Assembly: GCF_003344785.1 (NCBI RefSeq)
Contig: NZ_QPMK01000006.1
Span: 1 to 64,000, forward strand
Direction of reading: 5' to 3'
Length of the DNA: 64,000 nt
Source: Thalassococcus profundi
Lineage (GTDB): Bacteria > Pseudomonadota > Alphaproteobacteria > Rhodobacterales > Rhodobacteraceae
The translations under genes were made by a program, and so were the position numbers. The notes beneath the pieces were generated by a model. It worked only from the letters and a program-made list of their open reading frames with translations. It searched no databases and was not told the DNA's origin. This document shows positions 28,020-37,297 of this stretch, piece after piece; the stretch's first letter is position 1; each line of letters opens with the position of its first letter.

Positions 28020-29312
28020 ATGTCGGACACGCATCAGCAATCCATCGGCTATGTCCGCGACAGCATGCTGCCGCAGGCAACCCCACCCGCATCCGAAACC
28101 GGGGCGGTCAAATGGGTGCGTCAGAACCTGTTCCTGAACATCCCCAACTCCATCCTGACGCTGGTCGCGATCTTCGTGCTCTACAAGCTTCTGGCGGGCT
28201 TTCTGCCGTGGTTCCTGAACGGCGTCTGGGATGCGCCGAGCATCCGTGCCTGCCGTGAAGTCCTCGATGGCGATGCCGGCGGCTGTTTCGCCGTGCTCAC
28301 CGAACGCTGGAACCAGCTGCTCTTTGGCTTCAAGTATCCCTCCGAGCTTTACTGGCGTCCGACGCTGGCCTTCGTGCTGCTGTTCGTGGCCATCGCGCCG
28401 GTGCTGTTCCGCAAGGTGTTCCCGGCGCAGATGCTGATCTTTACCGCGCTCTACCCATTCATCGCGTATTTCCTGATCTGGGGCGGGTCGATCCTGATCC
28501 CGATCTTCGCGCTGTTGGGTTTCGTCGCCGGATACCTGGTTTATTCCCGCTTCGTTACGCAAAGCTTTGCCATGGGCTTTTTCGGCGGCATCGTCGCGGC
28601 CTTCGTCTTCTGGTGGATCACGGGCCTGCTCCCGATCGAAGGTATCCTGGCGCTTGAACCCGTGGCCAGCCGCGACATGGGCGGCTTCATGCTGAACCTG
28701 ATCCTCGGCACGGTCTGCGTGTCGCTGTCGATCCCCTTCGGCATCGCGCTGGCGCTGGGGCGGCAGTCCGACATGCCGATCATCAAGTGGATCTGCGTGG
28801 TCTTCATCGAGTTCATCCGCGGCGTTCCGCTGATCACGCTGCTCTTTGTCGCCAACGTGGTGCTGGCCTACTTCCTGCCGCCGGGCACCAACTTCGACCT
28901 GATCCTGCGGGTGATCATCATGATCACCATGTTCGCCTCGGCCTATATCGCCGAGGTGATCCGGGGCGGTCTCGCCGCCCTTCCGCGGGGCCAGTACGAG
29001 GGCGCCGAAAGCCTTGGCCTCGACTACGCGCAGTCGATGCGGCTGATCATCCTGCCGCAGGCGCTCAAGATCTCGATCCCCGGCATCGTCAACGTGGCGG
29101 TTGGCCTTTTCAAGGACACGACGCTGGTGTCGGTTATCTCGATGTTCGACCTCGTCGGCATGATCCGCGGGCCGATCCTGGCCTCGACCGAATGGAACGG
29201 CGTCTACTGGGAGCTTCTGGGCTTTGCCGCATTGCTGTTCTTCGTCGTCTGCTACGGCATTTCGCAATATTCGCAGTGGCTGGAGCGTCAGCTTCAGACC
29301 GATCACAGGTAA
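28020..29312 (+). CDS. aapM: Amino-acid ABC transporter permease 2 (AapM/BztC)
   Basis: Second permease subunit, forming a heterodimer with AapQ. 430 residues. The EAA loop is ALPRGQYEGAESLGLDYAQSMRLIILPQALKI, followed by NVAVGLFKDTTLVSVI. The middle of the protein has extra helices, as in other AapM/BztC proteins. aapP follows after 12 bp. Confidence 0.94.
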   Translation: MSDTHQQSIGYVRDSMLPQATPPASETGAVKWVRQNLFLNIPNSILTLVAIFVLYKLLAGFLPWFLNGVWDAPSIRACREVLDGDAGGCFAVLTERWNQLLFGFKYPSELYWRPTLAFVLLFVAIAPVLFRKVFPAQMLIFTALYPFIAYFLIWGGSILIPIFALLGFVAGYLVYSRFVTQSFAMGFFGGIVAAFVFWWITGLLPIEGILALEPVASRDMGGFMLNLILGTVCVSLSIPFGIALALGRQSDMPIIKWICVVFIEFIRGVPLITLLFVANVVLAYFLPPGTNFDLILRVIIMITMFASAYIAEVIRGGLAALPRGQYEGAESLGLDYAQSMRLIILPQALKISIPGIVNVAVGLFKDTTLVSVISMFDLVGMIRGPILASTEWNGVYWELLGFAALLFFVVCYGISQYSQWLERQLQTDHR

Positions 29313-29324
29313 GGAGCTGACAAG

Positions 29325-30092
29325 ATGGCTGAAGCTGCACAAATGCAGGTCTCGGACGAGGTTGCCGTCCAGATCGAGAACATGAACAAGTGGTACGGCA
29401 CCTTCCACGTGCTGCGCGACATCGACCTGACCGTGTACCGCGGCGAGAGGATCGTCATCGCGGGGCCGTCGGGATCGGGCAAATCCACGCTCATCCGCTG
29501 CATCAACGCGCTGGAAGAGCATCAGAAGGGGCGGATCACCGTCGACGGCACGCTGCTGTCCTCGGACCTCAAGAACATCGACAAGATCCGCTCTGAGGTT
29601 GGAATGGTGTTCCAGCACTTCAACCTGTTCCCGCATCTGACGATTCTCGAGAACTGCACGCTGGCGCCGATCTGGGTGCGCAAGACACCCAAGCGCGAGG
29701 CCGAGGAAACCGCGATGCATTTCCTCGAGAAGGTGAAGATCCCCGAACAGGCGGACAAGTACCCCGGCCAGCTTTCGGGCGGACAGCAGCAGCGCGTCGC
29801 CATCGCCCGGTCGCTCTGCATGCGGCCCCGGATCATGCTGTTCGACGAACCGACCTCGGCGCTCGATCCCGAAATGATCAAGGAAGTGCTCGACACCATG
29901 GTCGAGTTGGCCGAGGAGGGCATGACGATGCTCTGCGTCACGCATGAAATGGGCTTTGCCCAGGCGGTGGCGAACCGCGTGATCTTCATGGATGCGGGGC
30001 AGATCGTCGAACAGAACGAGCCCAAAGAATTCTTCAACAATCCAAAGCACGAGCGTACCAAGCTGTTCCTGAGCCAGATCCTGGGGCACTGA
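29325..30092 (+). CDS. aapP: Amino-acid ABC transporter ATP-binding protein (AapP/BztD)
   Basis: Cytoplasmic ATPase subunit driving uptake. 255 residues. Walker [11 protein letters not shown]-loop region [16 protein letters not shown], signature LSGGQQQR, Walker [15 protein letters not shown], and switch histidine in [12 protein letters not shown] are all intact. AAGGAG lies upstream. A strong terminator closes the operon about 35 bp after the stop. Confidence 0.95.
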   Translation: MAEAAQMQVSDEVAVQIENMNKWYGTFHVLRDIDLTVYRGERIVIAGPSGSGKSTLIRCINALEEHQKGRITVDGTLLSSDLKNIDKIRSEVGMVFQHFNLFPHLTILENCTLAPIWVRKTPKREAEETAMHFLEKVKIPEQADKYPGQLSGGQQQRVAIARSLCMRPRIMLFDEPTSALDPEMIKEVLDTMVELAEEGMTMLCVTHEMGFAQAVANRVIFMDAGQIVEQNEPKEFFNNPKHERTKLFLSQILGH

Positions 30093-30127
30093 CACCGCCA
30101 TTCGCGGGCCAGTCTTGCACACAGACG

Positions 30128-30165
30128 AAACGCCCGTCCGGCATCCCGGTCGGGCGTTGTTTCTT
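30128..30165 (+). terminator. Rho-independent terminator after aapP
   Basis: AACGCCCG and CGGGCGTT form the 8-bp stem, with an inner CCGG-type pairing, followed by GTTTCTT. It also faces the end of the convergent SixA-like gene. Confidence 0.75.
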
Positions 30166-30188
30166 GCAAACTCATGGGGTGGTGCCGA

Positions 30189-30677
30189 TCAGGCCTCGAG
30201 CAATTCACGCGGAACGAGGAAGTCCTGCACCTCACCGGTGCCGAAATTCACCTCGTCCCAGCTGTCGGCTTCGAAATCCGCGATCAGGGTCGCGCAGGTA
30301 GGGTAGGCGTCGAACCGCGCGTGCCGCGGCGCCGTGCGCACCAGCCGACCGGCAAGGTCGGCGATGCCGGGGTTGTGCCCGATCAACAGCACGCAGGGTT
30401 CCGTGGCGCTGCGCAGCACCGACATCATCCGGTCGGACGAGGCATGGTAGAGTTCCCGGGCAAAGCGTGTCGGCACGTCGAAGCCAACCAGCATCGCGGT
30501 TTCGCGGGTGCGCGCGGAATTCGAGCTCAGCACCTCGTCTGGCACGTAGCCCTTGGACCGTAGCCAGTCTCCCAAGGCCTTGGCGCTGTCCCGACCGCGG
30601 CCATTGAGGACACGGTCGAAATCGTCGCCCAGGATGCTCCAGTCGGATTTTGCGTGGCGCATCAGGATCAGACGCAT
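30189..30677 (-). CDS. SixA-like histidine phosphatase
   Basis: 162-residue member of the histidine phosphatase (phosphoglycerate-mutase-like) superfamily. The catalytic motif is LMRHAKSDW (5-13), with the second histidine in LLIGHNPGIADLAG. SixA dephosphorylates phosphohistidine of phosphotransfer proteins in E. coli; the substrate here is unknown. Convergent to aapP, and followed upstream on its strand by the ferredoxin-like gene after 24 bp. Confidence 0.88.
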   Translation of the reverse strand: MRLILMRHAKSDWSILGDDFDRVLNGRGRDSAKALGDWLRSKGYVPDEVLSSNSARTRETAMLVGFDVPTRFARELYHASSDRMMSVLRSATEPCVLLIGHNPGIADLAGRLVRTAPRHARFDAYPTCATLIADFEADSWDEVNFGTGEVQDFLVPRELLEA

Positions 30678-30701
30678 GTCGCCTCCTTTCGGATTGCCGT
30701 G

Positions 30702-31355
30702 TCAGTCTTTCACGAAGGCGGCCATGTGAAAAGCCGACTGTTCCCGCAAACGCCCGAATTTCTGCGATACCGGACAGGCGCGGCGTACGAGGCATCCGCC
30801 GTGCAGGCACTCCGCCCCTTCGGCGCTGCGGATATGGGTCTGGCAGGCGGCAACGTCGTAGTCGGCACCGGGCCGCAGGGCCGCCACCGGGCAGGCGGAT
30901 TCGCAGGGTCGATCGGCGCAGGTTGGGCAGGGCGATGCGGACGAGGGCGGCAGGTCGAGTGCCTTCGGCAGGGCCAGAGCGCCGCGAAAGCTGATGAAAA
31001 GCCCGGCCTCTCCATGCACCAGCAGGCCAACCGGCGACGGATGGCTCCCCGCTGCCCGCGCCCAGGCGAGGAATGGCGCGTAGGGCGGGCCGTCGTAGGG
31101 AAAGACCGCCGTGGCGGCCCATTCGGTCGCCAGCGCGCCGATTACCCGCTTCGACCAGCGGTCGAGCGCATCAGGCGCGCCATCGCGGTATTCGGGCGAG
31201 GCGGTGAACAGCGGCCAGAACCGCGGCTCGTCCGGGCCCAGCAGAACCAGCGTGCCGCAATCCTCCGGGGCTCCGTCCTCCGGACCGGGATGAAAGCCGC
31301 CGCGCAGGGCCAGGCCGGCGTCGTGGGCCGCGTCGCCAAGCGCCTGCCAGCTCAC
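30702..31355 (-). CDS. Ferredoxin-like 4Fe-4S protein, relative of epoxyqueuosine reductase C-terminal region
   Basis: 217 residues, probably cytoplasmic. The C-terminal half has [15 protein letters not shown] and [14 protein letters not shown], giving cysteines for up to two iron-sulfur clusters, although the second group is not a perfect CxxCxxC. The N-terminal half ([28 protein letters not shown]) resembles the small proteins related to QueG but lacks its cobalamin-binding part. Function unknown. It overlaps argB by four bases (ATGA), so it is translated from the argB message. Confidence 0.7.
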   Translation of the reverse strand: MSWQALGDAAHDAGLALRGGFHPGPEDGAPEDCGTLVLLGPDEPRFWPLFTASPEYRDGAPDALDRWSKRVIGALATEWAATAVFPYDGPPYAPFLAWARAAGSHPSPVGLLVHGEAGLFISFRGALALPKALDLPPSSASPCPTCADRPCESACPVAALRPGADYDVAACQTHIRSAEGAECLHGGCLVRRACPVSQKFGRLREQSAFHMAAFVKD

Positions 31356-32242
31356 TCCGTAACGCGCGGCGGCAGGTCGGCGGACTTGATCAGCGAGCCC
31401 GCGCCGTGCTCGGTGAAAATCTCGAGCAGGCAGGCATTTGGCACGCGCCCGTCGAGGATGACCACGCCGCGCACGCCCTCGTCCAGCGCCTTGAGCGCAG
31501 TTTCAGTCTTGGGGATCATGCCGCCCGCGATCGTGCCGTCGTGGGTCATGGCGCGGACCTCGTCGGGGGTGAGCTGGGTCACCACCTCGCCGGCCTTGTT
31601 CTTGACGCCAGCCACATCCGTCAGCAGCAGCAGCCGGTCGGCCTTGAGCGCGCCGGCGATGGCGCCCGCGGCGGTGTCACCGTTGACGTTGAAGGTCTCG
31701 ACCGGGTCCATGCCGGTGGCGACCGGCGCCACGACCGGGATGATCCCCGCCGACATGAGGTCGCGCAGCACCTGCACGTTCATTTCGACCGGGCGGCCGA
31801 CCCAGCCCAGTTCCGGGTCCTCCATTTCGCAGACCATCAGGTCGTCGTCCTTGCCCGAGAGGCCCACCGCACGGCCGCCTTCGTCCATGATCGCCTGCAC
31901 GATGCGCTTGTTGACCAGCCCGGTCAGCACCATCTCGACCACCTCGACCGTGGCCTGGTCGGTGACGCGCTTGCCGCGCACGAATTCCGACTGGATGCCA
32001 AGCTTTTTCAGCAGGTCGTTGATCATCGGCCCGCCGCCATGCACCACCACCGGGTTGATGCCCACTTGCCGCATCAGCACGATGTCGCGGGCAAATTCGG
32101 CCATGGCATCCGCATCGCCCATGGCGTTGCCGCCGAATTTCACCACCACGATCGCGCCCGAATAGCGCTGCATGTAGGGCAGGGCTTCGGAGAGCGTGCG
32201 GGCGGTGGTGATAAAGTCGGGGTTCATGGCGCGTTTCTTCAT
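31352..32242 (-). CDS. argB: Acetylglutamate kinase
   Basis: Phosphorylates N-acetyl-L-glutamate with ATP, second step of arginine synthesis. 296 residues, amino-acid kinase fold. [12 protein letters not shown] is the N-terminal ATP/phosphate-binding motif, [11 protein letters not shown] the substrate-binding glycine loop, and [29 protein letters not shown] the nucleotide motif. Start at [10 protein letters not shown]; the second methionine, five codons on, is equally possible. It is preceded by its own promoter. Confidence 0.95.
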   Translation of the reverse strand: MKKRAMNPDFITTARTLSEALPYMQRYSGAIVVVKFGGNAMGDADAMAEFARDIVLMRQVGINPVVVHGGGPMINDLLKKLGIQSEFVRGKRVTDQATVEVVEMVLTGLVNKRIVQAIMDEGGRAVGLSGKDDDLMVCEMEDPELGWVGRPVEMNVQVLRDLMSAGIIPVVAPVATGMDPVETFNVNGDTAAGAIAGALKADRLLLLTDVAGVKNKAGEVVTQLTPDEVRAMTHDGTIAGGMIPKTETALKALDEGVRGVVILDGRVPNACLLEIFTEHGAGSLIKSADLPPRVTE

Positions 32243-32271
32243 CCTCGGATCCCTTGGGGCATGGTGCCCGA

Positions 32272-32300
32272 TTTATCGGGCCTTGCCGGGCGCGGTGCAA
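32272..32300 (-). promoter_or_regulatory. Promoter for argB (TTGCAC-17-GATAAA)
   Basis: On the minus strand TTGCAC (32295-32300) and GATAAA (32272-32277) are exactly 17 bases apart, about 30 bp before the start codon and overlapping the spacer after yihA. No ArgR-box palindrome was recognised. Confidence 0.6.
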
Positions 32301-32306
32301 GGGGGC

Positions 32307-32957
32307 TCAGACCAGCCCGGCGATGATCGACCGCAAGAGCGGAATGCCCCAGCCTTTCTCGGAACTGGTCAGCACCAGTTCGGGGTAGGCGGCGGGATGC
32401 GCGGAGAGCTTTTCGCGGACCTGCGCCAGGGTGCGGTCGCGTTCGCGGTCCTTGATCTTGTCGACCTTGGTCATCACCACCTGGAAGGTCACGGCGCTGC
32501 GGTCGAGCAGGCACATGATCTCTTCGTCCACCGGCTTGATCCCGTGGCGCATGTCCACCAGCACGAAGGCGCGGCGCAGGCTGGCGCGGCCCGACAGGTA
32601 CTGTTTCAGCAGCCGTTGCCATTTCTCGACCACGGCGACGGGCGCGTTGGCATAGCCATAGCCCGGCAGGTCGACGAGGTAGTGATCGTCGGCGAGGGTG
32701 AAAAAGTTGATCTCCTGCGTGCGGCCCGGCGTGTTCGACGCCCGTGCCAGCCCCTTGCGCCCCGTGAGCGCGTTGATCAGGCTCGACTTGCCGACGTTGG
32801 AGCGGCCGGCGAAACAGACCTCGATCCGGTCGTCCGGGGGCAGGCCATCCATGGCGACGACGCCCTTGAGGAAGTCGGTCTCTCCGGCAAAGAGCTTGCG
32901 CGCCGCCTCGATCGTGGCCTCGTCCGCGTCTTCGGCAATTGGAAAGGGAAGCTGCAT
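32307..32957 (-). CDS. yihA: Ribosome-biogenesis GTPase YihA/EngB
   Basis: Essential GTPase for 50S assembly. 216 residues. G1 is GRSNVGKSSLIN, G2 lies in NTPGRTQEINFF, G3 is DLPGYGYA and G4 is VMTKVDKI. The stop of the upstream MOSC gene directly abuts its start. Part of the yidC-MOSC-yihA-argB string typical of the family. Confidence 0.95.
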   Translation of the reverse strand: MQLPFPIAEDADEATIEAARKLFAGETDFLKGVVAMDGLPPDDRIEVCFAGRSNVGKSSLINALTGRKGLARASNTPGRTQEINFFTLADDHYLVDLPGYGYANAPVAVVEKWQRLLKQYLSGRASLRRAFVLVDMRHGIKPVDEEIMCLLDRSAVTFQVVMTKVDKIKDRERDRTLAQVREKLSAHPAAYPELVLTSSEKGWGIPLLRSIIAGLV

Positions 32958-33701
32958 CTAGATCTGCCTCACCGTGTCGCCAAGCGCCACGTCGCCAGCG
33001 CGCACCACTTCGGCACGGACCGAAAAATCCCGGTGGCCCCAGCTGTCGAGCGTGCCCAGCGTGTCGGCGTCGCGTTGCCCGGTGCTGGGGTTCGCAGCGG
33101 TGGCGAGGCATCGGTCCGTGCGCTCGCGGACCTTGAAGACGGCGCCGCCGATCTGCACCTCGCGGCCGATCCAGTCGAATTCCTCCCACGGGGCGAGGCC
33201 GTCCATCCAGATGTTGCCGCGCCAGCGGTGGATCGACAGCGGCCGCCCCAGCTTCTGTTCGACGGCGCGGTGCGAGGACATGTTGCACAGCGTCACGCTG
33301 GCGAATTCGCTGTCGGTCATGCCGTGCTGGCGCGCCCGGACCAGACGCGCCGATTGCGCGCGGTTCTCGGGCATCAGCGGCTTCACCCAGTCGAGAAACG
33401 CGGCGCCGTCGCGGTCGGGCGCGATGCTGAGCGGGGCGAGGTCCGGATGGTGCAGCGTCAGCGTCTCGGTCTCTTCGTCAAGCTCGGCGGTGATCTGCAT
33501 CAGCGCCGGTACCTTGGCGACGCGGGTGAAGTTCTGGCACGACACCCAGGTGCTGCCGTCGGCATCGGATTGGTCATGCGCAACCGCCCAGGCCCGGTCC
33601 CAGGGCAGGGTGTCGCCTGCGCTTAGCCGGACCCGTTCCAGCGCTTCCCGACCGTGGCTCTTGATCGGGTGGCGCCAGATTTCGGTGACGCGGGCGGTCA
33701 T
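32958..33701 (-). CDS. MOSC-domain protein
   Basis: 247 residues with a MOSC N-terminal beta-barrel region (TEIWRHPIKSHGREALERVRLSAGDTLPWDRAWAV) and a C-terminal MOSC domain, including the RGNIWMDGLAPWEEFDWIG segment and RCLATAANPSTG, where the cysteine typical of sulfur/molybdenum handling sits. Such proteins are relatives of molybdenum-cofactor sulfurases and YcbX/mARC. The substrate is unknown. It overlaps yidC by four bases (ATGA) and abuts yihA. Confidence 0.88.
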   Translation of the reverse strand: MTARVTEIWRHPIKSHGREALERVRLSAGDTLPWDRAWAVAHDQSDADGSTWVSCQNFTRVAKVPALMQITAELDEETETLTLHHPDLAPLSIAPDRDGAAFLDWVKPLMPENRAQSARLVRARQHGMTDSEFASVTLCNMSSHRAVEQKLGRPLSIHRWRGNIWMDGLAPWEEFDWIGREVQIGGAVFKVRERTDRCLATAANPSTGQRDADTLGTLDSWGHRDFSVRAEVVRAGDVALGDTVRQI

Positions 33702-35572
33702 TTCTTGCCCGAGCCGCCCGAGGGTTTGTTGGCCTTGCCGGACTTGCCCTCGGGCTTGTCGGACGTGCCCTTGTCCTTCTTGAAGCCCGAGCGGATGTTC
33801 CCGAAGACGTCGGGCTTGTACCCTTGGCTTCGCATGATCGCGTATTGCTGGGTGAAGGTGATCGTGTTGTTGGCGATCCAGTAGACCACGAGGCCGCTGG
33901 CAAAACCGCCCAGCATGAACATGAAGACCCAGGGCATCCAGGCAAAGATCATCGCCTGGGTCGCATCGGTGGGTGCCGGGTTCAGTTTCTGCTGCATCCA
34001 CATCGAGATCCCCAGCAGCAGCGGCAGGATGCCGATGAAGATCAGCGCCATGATCGACTGTGGATCGGGGGCGGCCCAGGGCAGCAGCCCGAAGAGGTTG
34101 AAGATCGAGGTCGGGTCCGGCGCGCTCAGGTCGCGGAAGGGTCCGAAGAACGGCGCATGGCGCAGTTCGAGCGTGACGAAGATCACCTTGTAGAGCGAGA
34201 AGAAGATCGGGATCTGCAGCAGGATCGGCAGGCAGCCCGACGCCGGGTTGACCTTGTTCTTCTTGTAAAGCTCCATCATGCCCTGCTGAAGCTGCTGGCG
34301 GTCGTCGCCGGCGCGTTCCTTCAGCTTCTCCATCTCGGGCTGCAGTTCCTTCATCTTGGCCATCGAGACGTAGGACTTGTAGGCCAGCGGGAAGAGGATC
34401 GCCTTGATCAGCAGCGTCAGCGCGATGATCGCGACGCCCATGTTGCCGATCAGCAGGTTGAAGTTGTGCAGCAGCCAGAAGATCGGCTTGGTCAGGAAGA
34501 AGAACCAGCCCCAGTCGATGCTGTCGATGAAGCGGTCGACGCCGCGCGACTGGTATTCGCGGATCGTGTCCCATTCCTTGGCCCCGGCGAAGAGCTGGGT
34601 CGACACCTGCTGTGTCTGCCCGGCGGCCAGGGTCAGGGTCGGCAGCACCGCTTCGGTCTGCAGGATGTCGCGGCTCTCGTCGTATTTCGCGACGGCTTTG
34701 AAGGGCGTGCCGGAGGCGGGGATCAGCGTGCTCATCCAGTAGTGATCGGTGAAGCCGATCCAGCCGTCCGTGCCGACCTGGAACACTTCGGCGCGGGCGC
34801 CTTCGGAGGGCAGCACCGGCATGTCGGGCAGATCGTTGTAACCTGTTTCGGTCAACTCGCCATCCGCCATGGCGATGACGCCTTCGTGCAGGATGAAGAA
34901 GTTCTTGGCATCCGCCGGCTCGCCGTGGCGCGCGATGATCCCGTAAGGTGCGAGCGACGCGGTGCCGTCGCCGGTGTTCTCGACCGACTGGGTGACCGTG
35001 AACATGTAATCGTCGTCGATGGCGATCTCGCGGCGGAAAATCAGGCCCGCGGGGCTTTCCCAGCGCAGGGTGACCGGGCTGTCGGGGCTCAGGGTCTCGC
35101 CGCTCTCGACGGTCCAGGGGGTGTTGGCGCCCGGCACGTCCTCGAGCGCCAGGCCGGCGCCCGGCGCCCAGCCGTACAGCGCGTAATAGGGCTGGTTCGA
35201 CCCGACGGGCCGCAGCAGGTGGACGACGTCGGCGCCTTCCTCCAGCGACACGCGGTAGTCGCGCAACCGCAGGTCGTCGATGCGGCCGCCGGTGAGCGAG
35301 ATCGAGCCTTCGACGCGGTCGGTGAGGATCGGCAGGCGCGGCGCGTCGGCTGCTTCCGCGGTGTCGGCCTCGCCGGTGGCGGCGGGGGTGCTGCCGGGCG
35401 CCGCCTGCGGGGCGGTGGCGGTGGCCGGCGCGTCGCTGGTGCTTTCGGTCAACGCGGGGGCGTTGGGGTCGGCGGGCGGCTCCTCGGGCGGCGGGAACAG
35501 AACGAACCAGACCAGGATCACAATGAAACTGAGTGCCGTTGCGAGGATGAGGTTTTTGTTCTGATCGTCCAT
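33698..35572 (-). CDS. yidC: Membrane protein insertase YidC
   Basis: Inserts and folds inner-membrane proteins, alone or with Sec. 624 residues. TM1 is LILATALSFIVILVWFVLF, followed by an Ala/Pro/Thr-rich linker and the large periplasmic domain. The conserved five-helix core starts near KPIFWLLHNFNLLIGNMGVAII and includes GCLPILLQIPIFFSLYKVIF. The basic tail (KKDKGTSDKPEGKSGKANKPSG) may touch ribosomes. Start set at MDDQNKN; the upstream methionines in frame are not conserved. Unlike in most genomes it is separated from rnpA by an EAL gene and ttcA. Confidence 0.95.
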   Translation of the reverse strand: MDDQNKNLILATALSFIVILVWFVLFPPPEEPPADPNAPALTESTSDAPATATAPQAAPGSTPAATGEADTAEAADAPRLPILTDRVEGSISLTGGRIDDLRLRDYRVSLEEGADVVHLLRPVGSNQPYYALYGWAPGAGLALEDVPGANTPWTVESGETLSPDSPVTLRWESPAGLIFRREIAIDDDYMFTVTQSVENTGDGTASLAPYGIIARHGEPADAKNFFILHEGVIAMADGELTETGYNDLPDMPVLPSEGARAEVFQVGTDGWIGFTDHYWMSTLIPASGTPFKAVAKYDESRDILQTEAVLPTLTLAAGQTQQVSTQLFAGAKEWDTIREYQSRGVDRFIDSIDWGWFFFLTKPIFWLLHNFNLLIGNMGVAIIALTLLIKAILFPLAYKSYVSMAKMKELQPEMEKLKERAGDDRQQLQQGMMELYKKNKVNPASGCLPILLQIPIFFSLYKVIFVTLELRHAPFFGPFRDLSAPDPTSIFNLFGLLPWAAPDPQSIMALIFIGILPLLLGISMWMQQKLNPAPTDATQAMIFAWMPWVFMFMLGGFASGLVVYWIANNTITFTQQYAIMRSQGYKPDVFGNIRSGFKKDKGTSDKPEGKSGKANKPSGGSGKK

Positions 35573-35683
35573 GCGGGACCGCCACCTGTCCATTTCGAGT
35601 CCTGCTGGGTTCAACAGACAGCGGGGCCAAAGGTCAAGCGGATTCCCCGGTTTTCACGGGGATGCGTCCGCCTGCAGCAGCGG

Positions 35684-37228
35684 TCAGCTGGTGTGGCGGC
35701 CGAGCTTTGTGGCGGCGTCGATGCGCACCTGGTGCTCCGCGACCCAGCCGGGGATCTGGTCGGCCGGCATCGAGCGGGCAATGCCGAAGCCCTGGACATG
35801 ATCGCAGCCCAGTTGCGCCAGCAGGGTGTGCTCGTGGCTGCTTTCGACGCCCTCGGCCAGCGTTTCGATGCCCAGCCGGTCGGCCATGCTCAGCACGACC
35901 CCGACCATGCGCCTTTGGTCTTCGTCCCGGTCGAGCCGGGTCACGAAGCTGCGGTCGATTTTGAGCCGCTGCACCGGGAACCGCCGCAAAGCCGAAATCG
36001 ACGCGTGACCGACGCCGAAATCGTCGAGGTCGATGTGGCATCCCAGCGCGGCAAGCCCGCGGATGTTGTCGGCGATGACCCCGTCCGGCGCGTCGGCGAT
36101 CACCGTTTCCAGAATTTCGACGCCAAGCCTGTCGGGACCGAGGTCGTAGCGGTCCAACTCCCAGGCGATCTTGTCCACCAGCTTGGGATTGCGCAGTTCC
36201 GAGGTGGAGAAATTCACGCTGACGCGCGGAATGTGGCAGCCGGCGCGATCCCAGTTCCGCAGACTCGTCAAGGCATTGGCGATGACGACCTCGCTCAGCC
36301 GCTCCATCCGCCGGTCCTCTTCCAGTGCGGAGAGGAACTGCGCCGGTGCCACCACGCCGCGGTCGGGATGCACCCAGCGCGCCAGCGCTTCGACGCCGCT
36401 GACACGGCCGGTCGAGGTGCAGACCTGCGGTTGATACCACGGCTGGATCTGCCCGTTTTCCAGGGCGCGGCTGGCGTCGGACCGCAGCGTCGCCCGGGCC
36501 GAGCGCGCGGCGCAGAGGCTTTCGGACCACGACCGGATCGCCGAGGGGCCGTTGGCCACCGCGTCGGCCAGTGCCGCCGCGGCGGCGTCGATCAGCCGTT
36601 CGCCACTGGCGGTCTCGGGCAGGCGGGCATTGCTGCAGAAACCGATGGAGGCCGAGAAATACCGCGTTGTCGCCGCGACGGACGCCGGGTCTTCGAGGCC
36701 GGATTGCAGCCGCTTGCTCAACTGCAGCAGGGATTCCAGGTCGAGGCGTGGGGCCGGGGCCAGCATGACCATGTAGCGCACATCGCCGATCCGTGCCGCC
36801 CGGTCGTCGTTGCGCATCAGGTTGCGCAGGCGGATCAGCATCAGGTCCTGGACCGCGTGCAGTGACCGTTCCCCGGAACTGCGGGTCACGTCGTCCAGAC
36901 CGTCCAACTCGATCAGGAGGCAGGCGGTGGTCAGGTCGCGGTCGCGGGCCAGGTGCAGCATCTGGTCGGCCAGGGCCGCAGCCCGCATCGGGGTCATCAG
37001 GTCGGTGTCACTCGTCGCGTCCAGTCCCAGCGCCCCGCCGTCGAAGCCGCCGGCCAGCGCAAAGACGACCGGCACGCCAAGCGCCACGGCCAGAAGCAAC
37101 GGTTCCCCGCCGAGCCAGAAGGCACCGAGCGCCAGCGCCGGCAGGAAGGCCAGCACATGGCTGCCGATAAGGGCGCGCCGGAGCGCACGTCGCCAGGGCG
37201 CGACGGTCTGGAGCAGGGAATGGGGCAT
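35684..37228 (-). CDS. EAL-domain cyclic-di-GMP phosphodiesterase with degenerate GGDEF domain
   Basis: 514 residues. Two N-terminal hydrophobic segments (about 22-60) anchor it in the inner membrane. A GGDEF-like domain follows, with RIGDVRY where RxGGDEF is expected, so cyclase activity is unlikely. The EAL domain is well preserved: GVEALARW, NFSTSELRNPKLV, GVEILETVIAD, DLDDFGVGHASISALRRFPVQRLKIDRSFV and TLAEGVES contain the metal-binding and catalytic residues. It is predicted to hydrolyse c-di-GMP. It stands inside the rpmH-yidC cluster between ttcA and yidC, an unusual neighbour. Confidence 0.92.
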   Translation of the reverse strand: MPHSLLQTVAPWRRALRRALIGSHVLAFLPALALGAFWLGGEPLLLAVALGVPVVFALAGGFDGGALGLDATSDTDLMTPMRAAALADQMLHLARDRDLTTACLLIELDGLDDVTRSSGERSLHAVQDLMLIRLRNLMRNDDRAARIGDVRYMVMLAPAPRLDLESLLQLSKRLQSGLEDPASVAATTRYFSASIGFCSNARLPETASGERLIDAAAAALADAVANGPSAIRSWSESLCAARSARATLRSDASRALENGQIQPWYQPQVCTSTGRVSGVEALARWVHPDRGVVAPAQFLSALEEDRRMERLSEVVIANALTSLRNWDRAGCHIPRVSVNFSTSELRNPKLVDKIAWELDRYDLGPDRLGVEILETVIADAPDGVIADNIRGLAALGCHIDLDDFGVGHASISALRRFPVQRLKIDRSFVTRLDRDEDQRRMVGVVLSMADRLGIETLAEGVESSHEHTLLAQLGCDHVQGFGIARSMPADQIPGWVAEHQVRIDAATKLGRHTS

Positions 37229-37297
37229 CGCAGCCTTCCGGTTGACCTGATTCTCGGATCGTACCGGGCAGACTAGGCGGCGAAGAAGAACCGGCGG

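Noticed and set aside
25478-28030. 850-codon minus-strand frame opposite aapJ and aapQ
   Set aside because: Shadow of the transporter genes: His/Arg/Asp-rich, no domain, no ribosome site.
33824-36865. Very long open frame on the plus strand opposite yidC and the EAL gene (over 1000 codons)
   Set aside because: It lies exactly against two well-supported genes; its product is a low-complexity string rich in Arg, Gly, Asp, Gln and His without any domain, as expected for a shadow frame in G/C-rich DNA.
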